Assembly (NCBI GenBank): GCA_026416355.1
Contig: JAOAFH010000052.1
Span: 1-16,045, forward strand
Length of the DNA stretch: 16,045 nucleotides
Reading direction: 5' to 3'
From: Clostridiales bacterium
Lineage (GTDB): Bacteria > Bacillota > Clostridia > Clostridiales > Caloramatoraceae
The position numbers and the translations under genes were made by a program. Under the pieces are notes generated by a model that saw only the letters and a program-made list of their open reading frames with translations, was not told where the DNA came from and ran no database searches. Below, in pieces: positions 14,326-16,045 of this stretch. Every line of letters starts with the position of its first letter. Positions within the stretch are counted from its first letter, which is position 1.

Positions 14326-14652
14326 TTGGCTCTTGATGTGGTAAGCAAAGTGACAGAAATTGAAAAGCAAGGAGAGGAGATAATTAAACAGGCTCAATTA
14401 AAGTCTAACGACATTATTAACGATGCTAAAAAACAAGCATCAGAAATAATTGAAGATGCTCAAAAAAAAGCTAATGAGTTTTACAATGAAGTTATACAAA
14501 AATATGAGTTAGACGCAAAAAAACAGGTTGAGCCAATGCTTCAAGATGCACAAAGAAGGAAGGATGAAATTAAAAACATACCTTCTGAAAAGCTTGAAAA
14601 AGCAGTTAAAATGGTTATCGAGAGGATAGTGAATAGCCATGGCGATAGTTAA
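14326..14652 (+). CDS. V-type ATPase peripheral-stalk subunit (G/H type)
   Basis: A 108-residue, highly charged, almost wholly helical protein with heptad-like Ala/Lys/Glu patterning (EKQGEEIIKQAQLKSNDIIN, AKKQASEIIEDAQKKANEFY), as in AtpH/NtpF, the coiled-coil stalk that ties the catalytic head to subunit I. A following PMLQDAQRRKDEIKNIPSEK and VKMVIERIV segment is also typical of the C-terminus. Translation starts at TTG 14326, set by GGTGGTGAT ending three bases upstream. It is the first gene of the operon and overlaps the subunit I gene by 14 bases, the expected order for bacterial V/A-type ATPases. Confidence 0.88.
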   Translation: MALDVVSKVTEIEKQGEEIIKQAQLKSNDIINDAKKQASEIIEDAQKKANEFYNEVIQKYELDAKKQVEPMLQDAQRRKDEIKNIPSEKLEKAVKMVIERIVNSHGDS

Positions 14653-16045
14653 AATGAAAAAGGTCACCATTGTAGGTGCAAAGGAAGACAAAAATAATAT
14701 TTTAAAGGCTCTTCAAAGGGCATCTGTTATAGAAATTATAGATTTAAAAGAAAAAGTAGAGGAAACTATTGAAGGAGTAGTTTTTGAGAATAAATCTATA
14801 ACAGAAAATGAAATAAACTTTAACAAAATAAAGCAAGCATATGAATTTTTAAAACAGTTTTCAACAACTAAAAAAGGTATGTTTGAAAAAAGAGATATTT
14901 TAGATGTTGAAAATTTTGAAAATTTTGCAAAAACCTTTAATTGGATGGAAATGTGTTCTAAAGCAAAAGACATAGAAGACGGTTTAGCTAACATTAAAGC
15001 AAAAATAGCAAAAACAGAAGCTTTAATTCAGCATTATGAAATATGGTCAGACTTAGATATATCAAATGCAGAATTAAATGCACTTAAAAAAGTTTCATAT
15101 TTCATAGGTACTATTTCTAAAAAGTATGAAATGGACTTAATTGGAGAGCTAGATAAATTTAAAGATGTATACATAGAAAAGATTTCAGAAAAACAACAAG
15201 ATTTAAACATCTTTGTACTTTGCCACAAAGATGACTATGATGCGGTTTATGAAATTATTAAAAAATATGGATTTACAAAACTTGCTTTAGAGTTAGACAA
15301 TAAACCAATTGTTGAAATCAACAATTTAACTGAAGAAATCAACAATCTAAAAAAAGAACAAGAAAACTTAAAATTACAGGCACAAGAACTTTCAACTTCA
15401 ATGCCTAACATTGAAAAAGTTTATGATTATTTTAGCTCTCAAATTGAACTAGAGAGACAAAATACTAAAATACTTCAAACTAAAAAGGCTGTTGTTTTAG
15501 AAGGATGGATTCCAGAAGATAAAACAGAATATTTAACAAAAATAATAAATGCTAAAAATCTTCAGGTTATGGCTGAATTCAAAGAGCCAGCAGAGGATGA
15601 AATACCACCTGTACTTCTGAAAAACAATGCATTGATAGAGCCATTTGAAGCAATAACTGAGATGTATGCATTACCATTACCAAATGAAGTAGACCCAACA
15701 CCTGTTTTAGCGCCATTTTTCCTAATATTCTTTGGAATGATGATGGCTGATGTTGGTTATGGGTTGCTTTTAGGTGCAGTGAGTTTATTCTTATTGTTTA
15801 AGGCTGATTTAGATGATTCCTTAAAGAAAATGGTTAAATTATTAGCATTGACTAGTATACCAACAGTAATTTTTGGAGTTCTATATGGAAGTTTCTTTGG
15901 TGGAATTATCAAAATGAAGCCACTATGGGTAGATCCAGTAGCTGATCCTATGACTATACTAAAATATTCAATTGTTTTTGGTATAGTACACTTGTATACA
16001 GGATTAGGAGTAAAAGCATACCAATTGATTAAAGAAGGTAAAGTG
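14639..16045 (+). CDS. V-type ATPase subunit I, 5' part (cut by window end)
   Basis: The frame runs open from ATG 14639 to the last base, 469 codons; a full protein is about 640-660. The N-terminus MAIVKMKKVTIVGAKEDKNN is characteristic of subunit I (NtpI/AtpI). Residues 1-~340 form the cytoplasmic, partly coiled-coil arm (INNLTEEINNLKKEQENLKL), and EVDPTPVLAPFFLIFFGMMM begins the membrane domain near residue 350, followed by ADVGYGLLLGAVSLFLLF. The conserved Arg of the ion path lies beyond the edge. This subunit forms the ion half-channels next to the rotor ring; whether H+ or Na+ is pumped cannot be judged here. An alternative in-frame ATG at 14654 has a worse ribosome site. Confidence 0.93.
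   Translation, partial: MAIVKMKKVTIVGAKEDKNNILKALQRASVIEIIDLKEKVEETIEGVVFENKSITENEINFNKIKQAYEFLKQFSTTKKGMFEKRDILDVENFENFAKTFNWMEMCSKAKDIEDGLANIKAKIAKTEALIQHYEIWSDLDISNAELNALKKVSYFIGTISKKYEMDLIGELDKFKDVYIEKISEKQQDLNIFVLCHKDDYDAVYEIIKKYGFTKLALELDNKPIVEINNLTEEINNLKKEQENLKLQAQELSTSMPNIEKVYDYFSSQIELERQNTKILQTKKAVVLEGWIPEDKTEYLTKIINAKNLQVMAEFKEPAEDEIPPVLLKNNALIEPFEAITEMYALPLPNEVDPTPVLAPFFLIFFGMMMADVGYGLLLGAVSLFLLFKADLDDSLKKMVKLLALTSIPTVIFGVLYGSFFGGIIKMKPLWVDPVADPMTILKYSIVFGIVHLYTGLGVKAYQLIKEGKV

Overview
The window looks like chromosomal DNA of an anaerobic, low-GC Gram-positive bacterium, most likely a spore-forming member of the Clostridia. The clues are the AT-rich composition, extended Shine-Dalgarno sites, U-tailed hairpin terminators after most genes, a SpoVB-like flippase, a V-type ATPase operon, a NiFe-hydrogenase gene and a selenocysteine-decoding gene. 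I see no phage, transposon or CRISPR structure.

Layout. 1-721 (minus): NiFe-hydrogenase small subunit broken by an in-frame TAA, running off the left edge. 841-1341: nitroreductase. 1493-1795: an IscA/HesB-like selenoprotein, hidden from a standard ORF scan because codon 35 is TGA. 1889-2851: RluA-family pseudouridine synthase. 2982-3678: overlapping MNT nucleotidyltransferase/HEPN pair of the MntA-HepT toxin-antitoxin type. 3758-5684: LolA-like/DUF4367 anchored protein overlapping a second RluA-family synthase. 5708-6115: a compact accessory-looking locus with a promoter-hairpin-terminator small RNA (plus strand) converging on two tandem, related 36-38-residue membrane peptides (minus strand) that have a sporulation-sigma-like promoter. 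6140-7612 (minus): SpoVB-like flippase. 7719-8834 (minus): M29 aminopeptidase. 8977-9092: a short transcribed leader or sRNA of unknown class. 9139-10542: membrane-anchored quinoprotein-like beta-propeller. 10610-11335: phospholipase C-like zinc protein without a signal peptide. 11338-11922: flavin reductase-like protein. 11992-14200: degenerate methyltransferase-like protein overlapping a B12-binding radical SAM protein. 14326-16045: V-type ATPase peripheral-stalk subunit and the first 469 residues of subunit I, beginning an operon that continues past the right edge.

Most genes are housekeeping genes in short transcription units. The parts I think deserve most attention are the selenoprotein, the broken hydrogenase gene, the sRNA/tandem-peptide locus at 5.7-6.1 kb, the MntA-HepT-like pair, and the unassigned transcript at 9.0 kb. 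All functional statements rest on motif recognition by eye; no database search was run.
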